DNA of 64,000 nucleotides from Cupriavidus pauculus (GTDB taxonomy: Bacteria; Pseudomonadota; Gammaproteobacteria; Burkholderiales; Burkholderiaceae). Where the stretch lies: the NCBI RefSeq assembly GCF_003854935.1, contig NZ_CP033970.1:1798001-1862000 (forward strand), given 5' to 3'. This document shows, in pieces, positions 15,109-23,921 of this stretch. The notes beneath the pieces were generated by a model. It had not been told where the DNA came from and made no database searches. It was given only the letters and a program-made list of their open reading frames with translations. Positions within the stretch are counted from its first letter, which is position 1, and the number at the start of each line of letters is the position of its first letter. A program made the position numbers and the translations under genes.

Positions 15109-17784
15109 ATGCAAGCCCAACCCATCGATCCGACCGACTTGATCCCTTCGAGCGGCCACCACCCCGACGACGCCGACCGCCAGGAAACCGGCGAATGGCT
15201 CGACGCCCTGGCTGGCGTGGCCCGCCAGGGCGGCGCCGAACGCGTGGGCTTTCTGCTGCGCCGGCTTGCCGAGCACGCCAGCCATCTGGGCATGGCACCA
15301 TCAGCCCATCCGTACCAGCTCTACCAGAACACGATTGCGCTGGAAGAGCAGCCGGCCTATCCGGGCGACCTGGCGATGGAGGAGCGCATCACGTCCATCC
15401 TGCGATGGAACGCGCTGGCGATGGTCGCGCGCGCCAACAAGGCGTATGGCGAACTGGGCGGACATATCGCCAGCTACGCGTCGGCAGCCGAAATCTTCGA
15501 GATCGGCTTCAACCACTTCTTCCGCGCCGACAGCGAAGCGGGCAAGGGCGACCTCGTCTACTTCCAGCCGCATTCCGCGCCCGGCGTCTACGCGCGCGCC
15601 TTCCTTGAGGGGCGTCTGGACGAGGCGCAACTGGGCCGCTATCGGCAAGAGGTCAATGGCGGCGGATTGTGTTCGTACCCGCACCCGTGGCTGATGCCGG
15701 AGTTCTGGCAGTTTCCCACCGGTTCGATGGGCATCGGCCCGATCAGCGCGATCTACCAGGCGCGGTTCCTGCGCTACCTGGAACATCGTGGCATCGCGCC
15801 CACGGCCGGGCGCCGCGTGTGGGGCGTGTTCGGGGATGGCGAGATGGACGAACCCGAGTCGATCGCCGCGCTGTCGCTTGCCGCGCGCGAGAAGCTGGAC
15901 AACCTGACGTTCGTCATCAACTGCAACCTGCAGCGGCTGGACGGGCCGGTGCGAGGCAATGGCCAGATCATCCAGGAGCTGGAATCGCTGTTCGCCGGCG
16001 CGGGCTGGAACGTCATCAAGGTGGTCTGGGGATCGGACTGGGACGCGCTGTTCGCGCGCGACCATCACCACGCGCTGCTGCGCCGCTTTGCCGAAACGGT
16101 CGACGGTCAGTACCAGACGCTGGGTGCCAACGATGGCGCCTACAACCGCGCGCATTTCTTCGACCTCGATCCGGAACTGCGGGCGCTGGTGTCGCACATG
16201 ACGCCAGAGGAGATCGACGGCCTGCGCCGCGGCGGCCATGACTTCCGCAAGCTGTACGCAGCCTTCGATGCCGCCCGGCGCCACGCCGGCCGGCCGACCG
16301 TGATCCTGGCCAAGACCAAGAAGGGCTACGGCATGGGGCAGGCGGGCGAGTCGCGCAACACTTCGCACCAGCAGAAGAAGCTCGACGTGGATGCGCTGCG
16401 CGCGTACCGCGACCGCTTTCAGTTGCCGCTGAGCGACGAGGCCGTCGAGACCATGCAGTTCCTGAAGCCGGGCGACGACAGCCCGGAACTGCGCTACCTG
16501 CAGGCGCGCCGCGCAGCGCTTGGCGGCTATCTGCCACGCCGGGTAACGACGGCGCCCGCGGTGCCGGTGCCGGGGCTGGAGAGCTACGCGCAATTCGCGC
16601 TGCAGCCCGATGGCCGCGAGGTGTCCACCACCACCGCCGTAGTGCGCCTGTTCACCAACCTGCTGAAGGACAAGACGCTGGGCCCGCGCATCGTGCCCAT
16701 CGTTGCGGACGAGGCGCGCACGTTCGGCATGGCCAACCTGTTCCGGCAGGTCGGCATCTATTCGCCGCATGGCCAGCTCTACGAGCCCGAGGACGCGGGC
16801 TCGATGCTCTACTACAAGGAATCCCGCGACGGGCAACTGCTGGAGGAAGGCATTACCGAGGCGGGCGCGGTGTCATCGTGGACGGCGGCCGCCACGTCGT
16901 ACAGCGTCAACGGCGTGGCGATGCTGCCGTTCTACATCTATTACTCGATGTTCGGCTTCCAGCGCATCGGCGACCTGATCTGGGCCGCGGCCGACCAGCG
17001 TGCGCGCGGCTTCCTGATCGGTGCCACCGCCGGGCGCACGACGCTGTCGGGTGAGGGCCTGCAGCATCAGGACGGCACCAGCCACCTGATTGCGTCGACC
17101 ATTCCTAACTGCCGCGCCTGGGACCCCGCCTTTGCAGGCGAGGCCGCCGTCATCATCGATCACGGTGCGCGCCGCATGCTCGAACAGCAGCAGGACGAGT
17201 TTCACTACCTGACCGTCACCAACGAGAACTACGCGCAGGCGCCCATCGATCCGGCGCAGCACGCCGACATCCTGCGCGGCATGCGCCTGCATGCGACAAC
17301 GGGCAGCGGCCAGCCCCAAGTGCGGCTGCTGGGCTCGGGGGCGATCCTGCGCGAGGTCATCGCCGCCGCCCATACGCTGGCCGACGACTGGGGCATTGCC
17401 GCCGAAGTCTGGAGCGTGACGAGCTTCTCCGAACTCGCCCGCGCGACGCAGGAGGCGCAGCGTCTGCGCGTGTTCTCGGCCGGCACCGTGACACCCAGCC
17501 ATCTGGAGACCTGCCTGGCAGGCGACACGCCGGTAGTGGCCGCCACCGACTACGTACGCGCCTACGCCAACCTGATCGCGCCCTACGTCCGGGCGCCGTA
17601 CACCGCGCTGGGTACCGATGGATTCGGCCGTAGCGACACGCGGGCGGCCCTGCGCAGCTTCTTCGAGGTGGACCAGCGCCATATCGTGCTGGCGGCGCTG
17701 GCCGCCGTCGACGCGGAGAAGCATCGGGCCGCCCTGGCGTGCGACGGTGCCACCGATCCGAAGCCCGCGCCGTGGCATTGCTGA
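15109..17784 (+). CDS. aceE: Pyruvate dehydrogenase E1 component, homodimeric (AceE-type)
   Basis: An 891-residue thiamine-diphosphate enzyme of the alpha2 (AceE) class, which decarboxylates pyruvate and acetylates the lipoyl group of E2. The full family length is present. FGDGEMDEPES about residue 242 running to VINCNLQRLDGPVRGN is the ThDP/Mg motif; the central PYR-binding part includes GAVSSWTAAATSY and the ATAGRTTLSGEGLQHQDG segment. It sits in a catabolic operon with its own E2 but without E3, so it must borrow lipoamide dehydrogenase from elsewhere. A specialised role on pyruvate released by ring-cleavage products is likely; acting on another 2-oxo acid cannot be excluded. Confidence 0.9.
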   Translation: MQAQPIDPTDLIPSSGHHPDDADRQETGEWLDALAGVARQGGAERVGFLLRRLAEHASHLGMAPSAHPYQLYQNTIALEEQPAYPGDLAMEERITSILRWNALAMVARANKAYGELGGHIASYASAAEIFEIGFNHFFRADSEAGKGDLVYFQPHSAPGVYARAFLEGRLDEAQLGRYRQEVNGGGLCSYPHPWLMPEFWQFPTGSMGIGPISAIYQARFLRYLEHRGIAPTAGRRVWGVFGDGEMDEPESIAALSLAAREKLDNLTFVINCNLQRLDGPVRGNGQIIQELESLFAGAGWNVIKVVWGSDWDALFARDHHHALLRRFAETVDGQYQTLGANDGAYNRAHFFDLDPELRALVSHMTPEEIDGLRRGGHDFRKLYAAFDAARRHAGRPTVILAKTKKGYGMGQAGESRNTSHQQKKLDVDALRAYRDRFQLPLSDEAVETMQFLKPGDDSPELRYLQARRAALGGYLPRRVTTAPAVPVPGLESYAQFALQPDGREVSTTTAVVRLFTNLLKDKTLGPRIVPIVADEARTFGMANLFRQVGIYSPHGQLYEPEDAGSMLYYKESRDGQLLEEGITEAGAVSSWTAAATSYSVNGVAMLPFYIYYSMFGFQRIGDLIWAAADQRARGFLIGATAGRTTLSGEGLQHQDGTSHLIASTIPNCRAWDPAFAGEAAVIIDHGARRMLEQQQDEFHYLTVTNENYAQAPIDPAQHADILRGMRLHATTGSGQPQVRLLGSGAILREVIAAAHTLADDWGIAAEVWSVTSFSELARATQEAQRLRVFSAGTVTPSHLETCLAGDTPVVAATDYVRAYANLIAPYVRAPYTALGTDGFGRSDTRAALRSFFEVDQRHIVLAALAAVDAEKHRAALACDGATDPKPAPWHC

Positions 17785-17804
17785 TTCCATAGACCGAGAT
17801 AGTC

Positions 17805-19070
17805 ATGCAGACGATTACGATCCCCGACATCGGGGACTACAGTCAGATCCCCGTCATCGAAGTGCTGATCCGCGCCGGCGATGCCGTGGCGGCCGAGCAG
17901 CCCGTCGTCACGCTCGAATCCGACAAGGCCACGATGGATGTGCCCAGCGACCGTGCAGGCACCATCCGCGAGGTGTTGCTGAAGCCGGGCGACCTGGTGT
18001 CGAAGGGCACCCCCATCGCGCGGATCGAGTTCGGTGAGGTGCCGGTCGCCGGAGCCGCCGCGCCGGAAGTCGCCAAGCCGGCCGTCCCACGCGTGGCGGC
18101 ACCGCCGGTGCCGTCGTCAGATCGCGTGGCACCGGCTGCGCCCCTCACGTCGGCTGTGCGCGATGACACCGGCCACGCCGGCCCTTCCGTGCGCAAGCTC
18201 GCGCGTGAACTGGGCGTGTCGCTCACTGACGTACGGCCGTCAGGCCCGAAAGGACGTGCGCTGCGTGCCGATGTGCTGGCCCATGCAAAGTCGCTGCTGA
18301 CCCGGCCGGACACCGCGGCGCCGGCAAGGGGAGGGGACCTTGACCTGCTGCCTTGGCCGAAGGTCGATTTCGCGCGTTTCGGCGCGATCGAACGGGAGCC
18401 GCTGAGCCGCGTGCGCCGCATATCGGGCGCAAACCTGCATCGCAACTGGGTCAGCATCCCGCACGTGACCAACTTCGACCAGGCCGACATCTCGGCGCTC
18501 GAAGCATTCCGCGTGGCCCTGAACGAGAAGGCGAAGCCCGAGGCCGCGCGGGTTACGTTGCTCGCCTTCCTGGTACGCGCTGCCGCTGCCGCGCTGCGGA
18601 CGTTTCCGCAGTTCAACGTCAGCCTCGAAGGCACCGACGTCATACGCAAGCACTACGTCCATATCGGCTTCGCGGCCGACACGCCCAGCGGCCTTGTGGT
18701 GCCGGTGATCCGCGACGCCGACACGAAAGGCGTGCTCGCCATCGCCGCCGAAATGGCGGACCTCGCGGCCACCGCGCGCGCGGGGAAGTTGAAGCCCGAC
18801 CAGATGCAGGGCGGCTGCTTCTCGATCTCGTCCCTCGGCGGCATTGGCGGCTCGCATTTCACGCCCATCATCAACGCCCCCGAGGTGGCGATCCTTGGCG
18901 TCGGCAAAGCAAGCATGCAGCCGTGCTGGGATGGCAGCGCATTCCAGCCGCGCCTGCAATTGCCGATGTCGCTGTCCTGGGACCATCGCGCCGTCGATGG
19001 TGCCGAGGCCGGCCGCTTCCTTGCCCACCTGGCCGGCTTGATTGCCGACTTCCGCCGCGTGCTGCTTTGA
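17805..19070 (+). CDS. Dihydrolipoamide acyltransferase E2 component
   Basis: A 421-residue E2. A single N-terminal lipoyl domain has the modified lysine in ESDKATMD (Lys41). After an Ala/Pro-rich linker comes the peripheral-subunit-binding domain (SVRKLARELGVSLTDVRPSG, about residues 125-160), then the catalytic acyltransferase domain with the active-site His/Asp in SWDHRAVDGAEAGRFL near the C-terminus (His394, Asp398). One lipoyl domain rather than the two or three of housekeeping AceF in this group suggests a dedicated paralog. It lies 20 bases after the E1 gene and should form its complex partner. Confidence 0.9.
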   Translation: MQTITIPDIGDYSQIPVIEVLIRAGDAVAAEQPVVTLESDKATMDVPSDRAGTIREVLLKPGDLVSKGTPIARIEFGEVPVAGAAAPEVAKPAVPRVAAPPVPSSDRVAPAAPLTSAVRDDTGHAGPSVRKLARELGVSLTDVRPSGPKGRALRADVLAHAKSLLTRPDTAAPARGGDLDLLPWPKVDFARFGAIEREPLSRVRRISGANLHRNWVSIPHVTNFDQADISALEAFRVALNEKAKPEAARVTLLAFLVRAAAAALRTFPQFNVSLEGTDVIRKHYVHIGFAADTPSGLVVPVIRDADTKGVLAIAAEMADLAATARAGKLKPDQMQGGCFSISSLGGIGGSHFTPIINAPEVAILGVGKASMQPCWDGSAFQPRLQLPMSLSWDHRAVDGAEAGRFLAHLAGLIADFRRVLL

Positions 19071-19103
19071 CGGCGTTCCGACTACATCATCAGGAGACCT
19101 GAC

Positions 19104-19682
19104 ATGACCACCCTGCAAGCGGCGCAAGCCGACCGCGTCGTCCCTTTCAAGATGGCCCACCTCGTGTACCGCTGCGCGCGCCGCGCGGAGACCGTCGCGT
19201 GGTACCTGGCCGTCTTTCAGGCAAAGCTCGTCTTCGAGGACGACGTGCTGACCTTCATCACCTACGACGAGGAACACCACCGCCTGGCGTTCTTCAACAT
19301 GCCCGACATTCCGGCCAAGCAGCCGGAGGCTGCGGGCGTACACCACGTCGCCTACAGCTATCGCTCGGTCGGCGAACTGCTTGGCACGTACAAGCGCCTG
19401 AAGGAAGGCAACATCCTGCCGGTCTGGTGCATCAACCACGGCCCGACCACATCGCTGTACTACCGCGATCCCGAAGGCAACAACATTGAGCTCCAGGTGG
19501 ACAACTATCCGGATCCGGCAGACTGTTCCGGCTTCTTCCAGACCGAGGCGTTCGCCAGCAACATCATGGGCATCGAGTTCGACCCCGATGCGCTGGTCGC
19601 CATGTGGGAGGCCGGCGCCAGTGACGCCGAACTCTGCGCGCTCGGCGCCGCGCGTGCGGCCGAGCAGAAGGGCCCGCAATAA
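19104..19682 (+). CDS. VOC-family extradiol dioxygenase-like protein, single-module size
   Basis: A 192-residue vicinal-oxygen-chelate protein. The pattern of metal ligands His19 (KMAHLVYRC), His80/81 (GVHHVAYSY) and Glu129 (NNIELQVDNY) matches the His-His-Glu set of type I extradiol dioxygenases. Its length is about half that of BphC-type enzymes. CAGGAGACCTGAC precedes the ATG. Between E2 and an FAH-family gene, it would supply the ring-cleavage step of this operon, with the FAH protein acting on the product. A glyoxalase-like isomerase role remains possible. Confidence 0.78.
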   Translation: MTTLQAAQADRVVPFKMAHLVYRCARRAETVAWYLAVFQAKLVFEDDVLTFITYDEEHHRLAFFNMPDIPAKQPEAAGVHHVAYSYRSVGELLGTYKRLKEGNILPVWCINHGPTTSLYYRDPEGNNIELQVDNYPDPADCSGFFQTEAFASNIMGIEFDPDALVAMWEAGASDAELCALGAARAAEQKGPQ

Positions 19683-19697
19683 CACCAGGGATACACC

Positions 19698-20564
19698 ATG
19701 AAACTCGCGACCTACCAGAACGCTACCGGCAGCATCCATATCGGCCTCGTCGTGCCCGGCGGCCTTGTCCAGATCGACGCGGCGCTGCCCGACGCCCCCC
19801 GTGACATGATTGGCCTGATCGACGCCTTTCCTGTCTGGCGTGAACGGCTGGAAGCGCTGGCCGCCAGCGGCCGCGTCGACACGGCGCTATCGGCCGTCAC
19901 GCTGCTGGCGCCCATCCCGCGCCCCGGCAAGATCATGGCCATTGGCCTGAACTATGCCGACCATGTGGCCGAATCCGGCATGGCAAGGCCGGCCGAGCAG
20001 CTATGGTTCGCCAAGATGCCGACCGCCGCCACCGGCCCCTACGCACCGATCGAGCGTCCGCGCGTGTCGGAGCAGCTCGACTACGAGGCCGAGCTGGCCT
20101 TCATCATCGGCCGACGCTGCAAGCACGTCAGCCGCGACAACGCCAGGGACGTGATCTTTGGCTACTGCGTGTCGAACGACGTCAGCGTGCGCGACTGGCA
20201 ACTCCGCACGTCGCAGTTCACGCTCGGCAAGTCGTTCGATACGCATGCCCCGTTTGGCCCGTGGATCGTGACGGCGGACGAGGTGCCCGATCCGCATGCA
20301 CTGGGCATCCGCTGCTTTGTGAACGGTGAGAAGCGCCAGGACTCCAGCACGGCGCAACTGATCTTCGATTGCTACGATCAGGTCGCCCATCTGTCGGCGG
20401 CCATGACGCTGGAGCCTGGCGACGTGGTCATGACTGGCACGCCGGGCGGGGTAGGCGTGGCGCACAAGCCGCCGTCGTGGCTGCGTGCGGGCGACCGGGT
20501 GCTGGTCGAGATCGACGGACTGGGCGAGATCGAGAACCGCGTGGAAGAGGAGGGCGCACGATGA
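19698..20564 (+). CDS. Fumarylacetoacetate hydrolase family protein
   Basis: A 288-residue FAH-family hydrolase, second in this region. Features: IMAIGLNYADHVAESG, the acidic metal site LDYEAELAFIIGRR, NDVSVRDWQLRTSQFTLGK and VMTGTPGGVGVAHKPP. It would split an acylpyruvate-type ring-fission product into pyruvate and an acid, which fits the pyruvate dehydrogenase genes of the same operon. It lies 15 bases after the VOC gene, and its stop overlaps the start of the next gene (ATGA). It is clearly diverged from the FAH protein at 6210. Confidence 0.87.
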   Translation: MKLATYQNATGSIHIGLVVPGGLVQIDAALPDAPRDMIGLIDAFPVWRERLEALAASGRVDTALSAVTLLAPIPRPGKIMAIGLNYADHVAESGMARPAEQLWFAKMPTAATGPYAPIERPRVSEQLDYEAELAFIIGRRCKHVSRDNARDVIFGYCVSNDVSVRDWQLRTSQFTLGKSFDTHAPFGPWIVTADEVPDPHALGIRCFVNGEKRQDSSTAQLIFDCYDQVAHLSAAMTLEPGDVVMTGTPGGVGVAHKPPSWLRAGDRVLVEIDGLGEIENRVEEEGAR

Positions 20565-20959
20565 ACACCATCACCGCGACGCTGGATACGTCCGCTGTGG
20601 CTGCCGAAATCCGCCGGCTGGAAGCGGAACGCTGCAAGGCCCTGGTGGCGGGCGACATCGACACGCTGGATGCGCTGGTCGCGGATGACGTGATCCATAT
20701 CCACGCCAATGGCCAGGTCGACGACAAGCCAACCTACCTTGCCATGGTGCGCGACAAGATCGCATTCCTGTCGGCCAGCCGCGACCACCTGGAAGTGCGC
20801 ATCCAGGGCGACATGGCGGTGGCGGTGGGCCGTCTGCTGCAGTCGATCGAGATGCGCGCCACCGGGCAGCGGATCGACATGGACGTGATGACCTCGCAGG
20901 CATGGCGACGCGAGGCCGACGGATGGCGGCAGGTCACCTTCCAGGCGACCAACCGCTGA
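20561..20959 (+). CDS. SnoaL/DUF4440-like NTF2-fold protein
   Basis: A 132-residue protein of the NTF2-like superfamily: an N-terminal helix (AAEIRRLEAERCKALVAGD), then DTLDALVADDVIHIHANGQ and the C-terminal sheet ending WRREADGWRQVTFQATN. Members are small cone-shaped proteins, some isomerases or cyclases, many of unknown role. The start overlaps the FAH stop by four bases (ATGA) and has GGAAGAGGAGGGC upstream, so it is the last gene of the operon and is translationally coupled. It may handle an unstable pathway intermediate; this is a guess from position. Confidence 0.75.
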   Translation: MNTITATLDTSAVAAEIRRLEAERCKALVAGDIDTLDALVADDVIHIHANGQVDDKPTYLAMVRDKIAFLSASRDHLEVRIQGDMAVAVGRLLQSIEMRATGQRIDMDVMTSQAWRREADGWRQVTFQATNR

Positions 20960-20991
20960 GCTGGCCGGTCCGCGATTGTCGTGCCCGCGCG

Positions 20992-21026
20992 TGCCCCCGC
21001 TATCCCATCGGTAGCGGGGGCATTTT
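20992..21026 (+). terminator. Intrinsic terminator of the monooxygenase-PDH operon
   Basis: TGCCCCCGCTA (20992-21002) and TAGCGGGGGCA (21012-21022) form a perfect 11-bp stem with a nine-base loop, followed directly by TTTT. It lies 33 bases after the SnoaL-like gene and ends the operon; the convergent acetolactate synthase gene stops at 21046. Confidence 0.85.
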
Positions 21027-21045
21027 CCACGCCGAGGCGCATGCT

Positions 21046-22842
21046 TCAGGGTTGCGCGGCGGCGGGGCCGGGCTCCAGCGCGTTCTCGCCCAGCAGCATT
21101 TCTTCCAGCCCGCGCCCGCCGCGAATCATCGGCCAGACGTTCTCGCTGCCGTCCACATGAATGTCCAGGAAGACCGCGCGGTGCTTCTGCGCCAGCGCTT
21201 CGCGCAGGGCCGGCTCCACGTCTGCGGGCGTGGTGACCTGGATGCCGACGTGCCCGTAGGCGCGGGCCAGCGCCGGGAAGTCGGGCAGGGCATCCATGTA
21301 CGACTCGGAATAACGCCGTTCGTACTCCACGTGCTGGAGCTGGCGCACCATGCCCAGGTAGCCGTTGTTGAGCGAGACGATCTTGACGGGAAGGTTGTAC
21401 TGGCGGCAGGTGGACAGTTCCTGGATGCACATCTGGATCGAGCCATCGCCGGTGACCGTAATAACGTCGTGCTCCGGAAAGGCGTGCTTGACGCCCATGG
21501 CATACGGCAGGCCCACGCCCATCGTGCCAAGGCCGCCGGAATTGATCCAGCGGCGCGGGCGGCCGAAACGGTAGTGCTGGGCCGCCCACATCTGGTGCTG
21601 CCCGACATCCGAGCAGATGAACGCGTCGTCGCCGGCGATCTGGCACAACGTCTCGATCACGAACTGGGGCTTGATGCGCTGCGCATCGCGCTCGTACGCC
21701 AGGCATTGCGTGGCACGCCAGGCGGCAATGTCGCGCCACCAGGCCTCGCAGTTGCCCGGTGCGGGTGGCGTGTCGCACAGCACGGCGATCAGGCTGCGCA
21801 GCACGCGCCGCGCGTCGCCAACAATCGGAACGGTCGGCTTCACGCGCTTGCCGATGCTGGCCGGGTCGATGTCGATATGGATGATCTCGCGCGGCGTGGC
21901 GGCAAAGCTGGCCACGTTGCCGATGACGCGGTCGTCGAACCGTGCACCGATGGCGACGAGCACGTCGCAGTCCTGCATCGCACGGTTGGCCTCGTAGGTG
22001 CCGTGCATGCCCGGCATGCCGACAAAGCGAGGATCGCTGGCAGGAAAGCAGCCCAGCGCCATCAGCGTGGTGGTCACGGGTGCGTCGACCAGCCGCGCCA
22101 GTGCGGCGACTTCGGCTGCGGCTTCAGCGGCGACCGCGCCACCGCCCACGTACAGATAGGGACGGCGCGCTGTGCGCAGCAGCCTTGCCGCCTGGCGGAT
22201 CTGGCCTTCGTGGCCGTCCAGCGCGGGGCGGTACGACCGGATGTCGATGGTGGCCGGGTAGTCGAATGCACCGCACGCCAGTGCCACGTCCTTCGGAATA
22301 TCGACCAGTACCGGACCGGGCCGGCCCGTGCGGGCGAGATGGAAAGCCTTTTTCAGCGTGACGGGAAGCTCGGCTACGTCGCGCACCAGGAAGTTGTGCT
22401 TGACGATGGGCCGGGTGATGCCGACGGCGTCGCACTCCTGGAACGCGTCCTCGCCGATCATCGCGGTGGGCACGTTGCCGGACAGCACGACCAGCGGAAT
22501 CGAATCGAAATACGCGGTGGCAATGCCCGTGACCGCGTTGGTAACGCCCGGGCCAGAGGTGACGAGTGCCACGCCAACTTGGCCGCTGGCGCGCGCAAAG
22601 CCATCGGCGGCGTGCACCGCAGCCTGCTCGTGACGCACCAGCAGGTGGCGCAGGCCGTCCTGCGCGGCGATGGCGTCGTAGATCGGCAGTACCGCGCCGC
22701 CCGGATAACCCCAAACCGACGTCACCCCTTCGGCCAGCAACGCCCGTACCACCATGTCGGCACCGCGCATGACGGGCGACGCTGCGGCGCGCGGCGCAGC
22801 AGGAACGTTGTTGGGGCGAAACTCGGGGGCCGGCATGTTCAT
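21046..22842 (-). CDS. Acetolactate synthase large-subunit-like ThDP enzyme
   Basis: A 598-residue thiamine-diphosphate enzyme of the acetohydroxyacid synthase type. The ThDP glutamate is Glu72 (VRHEQAAVHAADGFARA), the Mg/ThDP motif is GDGSIQMCIQE, and the C-terminus ENVWPMIRGGRGLEEMLLG matches biosynthetic large subunits. A notable change is in LGMVRQLQHVEY: the residue usually Trp in MVRQWQ is Leu502, and that Trp governs preference for 2-ketobutyrate. There is no regulatory small-subunit gene nearby. ATG 22842 is preceded by CGGAGATCACGCC; the frame extends to 23559 only as antisense of the TetR gene. It is divergent from TetR 23092. It may consume pyruvate or another 2-oxo acid from the catabolic block. 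Confidence 0.85.
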   Translation of the reverse strand: MNMPAPEFRPNNVPAAPRAAASPVMRGADMVVRALLAEGVTSVWGYPGGAVLPIYDAIAAQDGLRHLLVRHEQAAVHAADGFARASGQVGVALVTSGPGVTNAVTGIATAYFDSIPLVVLSGNVPTAMIGEDAFQECDAVGITRPIVKHNFLVRDVAELPVTLKKAFHLARTGRPGPVLVDIPKDVALACGAFDYPATIDIRSYRPALDGHEGQIRQAARLLRTARRPYLYVGGGAVAAEAAAEVAALARLVDAPVTTTLMALGCFPASDPRFVGMPGMHGTYEANRAMQDCDVLVAIGARFDDRVIGNVASFAATPREIIHIDIDPASIGKRVKPTVPIVGDARRVLRSLIAVLCDTPPAPGNCEAWWRDIAAWRATQCLAYERDAQRIKPQFVIETLCQIAGDDAFICSDVGQHQMWAAQHYRFGRPRRWINSGGLGTMGVGLPYAMGVKHAFPEHDVITVTGDGSIQMCIQELSTCRQYNLPVKIVSLNNGYLGMVRQLQHVEYERRYSESYMDALPDFPALARAYGHVGIQVTTPADVEPALREALAQKHRAVFLDIHVDGSENVWPMIRGGRGLEEMLLGENALEPGPAAAQP

Positions 22843-23091
22843 GGCGTGATCTCCGTCGAAGCTCGGAATCTTGAAGAAAAGAGGTGCATCGATTCTAAGA
22901 AGAAGGCCCCGGCAGAGGCTGCTGCAATCGCGGGCGCCAGATGCGCATCGCAGTGAAACGTACTGCGGCAGGCTGCGCAGGCAGCCGATTCTGCGGGGGT
23001 GGCGCGACGCCTGAATCCGGTGCAAGAATGCAGCCAGCAAAGAGGCTGCAGAACAAGGCGTGATGGCCACGACCGTCACCGCGGAGACGAC

Positions 23092-23799
23092 ATGATGATG
23101 ACAACGACCCCACATCCGCCCGCTTGCGACGGGGCCGGCGACGCGCCGGACCATCGCTCGCGCGTCGCGCAGGCCAAGCGCGTGGCCACGCGGGCACGTA
23201 TCGTGTCCGCCATTCTGGACCTGGTGTCGGACCCGTCGAACCTGACGGTGTCGATCGAAGACGTGGTCAAGGCGGCCGGCATCGCTCGCGGCACGTTCTA
23301 CAAGCATTTCGCGTCGCTGGACGAAGCGATGCTGGCCATGGGGCGCGAGGTACGCGACCAGTTCACCGCGCAGATCCTGCCGGCCCACGATCTGCTCGCG
23401 GACCCGGTGCAGCGCTTCAGTTGCGGCATGTACTGCTTTCTGGCGCACGCCCATGGCGACCGGCGGTGGGCCGGCTTTGCGCTGCGGGAAGAACTGGTGC
23501 CGGGCCGCTCGTTGCTGCTCGATTGCGTGTTGGCGGACCTGCGGGCAGGCGCGCTGCAAGGCCGCATGGAGATCGACGATCTGCAGGCGGCGGTCGATCT
23601 CGTGCTGGGCACCGTTCTCGAAGGCATCCGCACGTTGTACTTCCGCCGGACACGGTATCCGCAGCAGTACATCGACACCAGCATGCGCATGGCGCTTCGC
23701 AGTCTCGGGGTCGACGCGAAAGCGGCAGCGTTTGCTCGCGCCTACGCAAGCCGATGTGAAGCAGCAGGGCCTGAAAGCGCTGACAGAACGTCAGAGTGA
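23092..23799 (+). CDS. TetR/AcrR-family regulator (paralog)
   Basis: A 235-residue TetR repressor. It has the DHRSRVAQAKRVATRARI lead-in and the HTH ending AAGIARGTFYKHF, clearly related to the TetR proteins at 7190 and 24831. The start at 23092 has GCGGAGACGAC in front; an in-frame extension to 22999 looks non-coding. Its last codons overlap the TGACAGAACGTCA element (23781-23793) of the next promoter. It lies divergent from the acetolactate-synthase-like gene and directly upstream of the MetA-type gene, and could control either, as well as operon promoter A with its matching operators. Confidence 0.85.
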   Translation: MMMTTTPHPPACDGAGDAPDHRSRVAQAKRVATRARIVSAILDLVSDPSNLTVSIEDVVKAAGIARGTFYKHFASLDEAMLAMGREVRDQFTAQILPAHDLLADPVQRFSCGMYCFLAHAHGDRRWAGFALREELVPGRSLLLDCVLADLRAGALQGRMEIDDLQAAVDLVLGTVLEGIRTLYFRRTRYPQQYIDTSMRMALRSLGVDAKAAAFARAYASRCEAAGPESADRTSE

Positions 23800-23921
23800 C
23801 GGACATTAACGTGGGAATCGGGGGCAATTCCTGACGCGGGCGGCCTTGTGGCGGCAATGGCTGATCTCTAGAGTGGACATGATTGTCGATATGACAGATT
23901 CATATAACTCTGGAGACAAAG
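23781..23921 (+). promoter_or_regulatory. Promoter/operator region B, twin of region A
   Basis: TGACAGAACGTCA (23781-23793) runs into GTCAGAGTGACGG (23790-23802); GGGCAATTCC is at 23822-23831; GACA-TGAT-TGTC (23876-23887) overlaps TGTC-GATAT-GACA (23884-23896); CTGGAGAC follows before ATG 23922. Order and spacing match region A at 12990 to within one base, so the two were duplicated or are held by the same regulator. The first element lies inside the end of the TetR gene. Confidence 0.6.

Noticed and set aside
15301-16836. 511-residue open frame antisense to the pyruvate dehydrogenase E1 gene
   Set aside because: Shadow of a well-supported gene; no ribosome binding site and no recognisable domain.
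22971-22986. GGCTGC-GCAG-GCAGCC hairpin between the acetolactate synthase and TetR genes
   Set aside because: Short and common in GC-rich DNA; no link to the TGACAGA motif, so not called an operator or attenuator.
22843-23559. N-terminal extension of the acetolactate-synthase-like protein
   Set aside because: It is the reverse of the TetR gene; the family start and the ribosome binding site lie at 22842.
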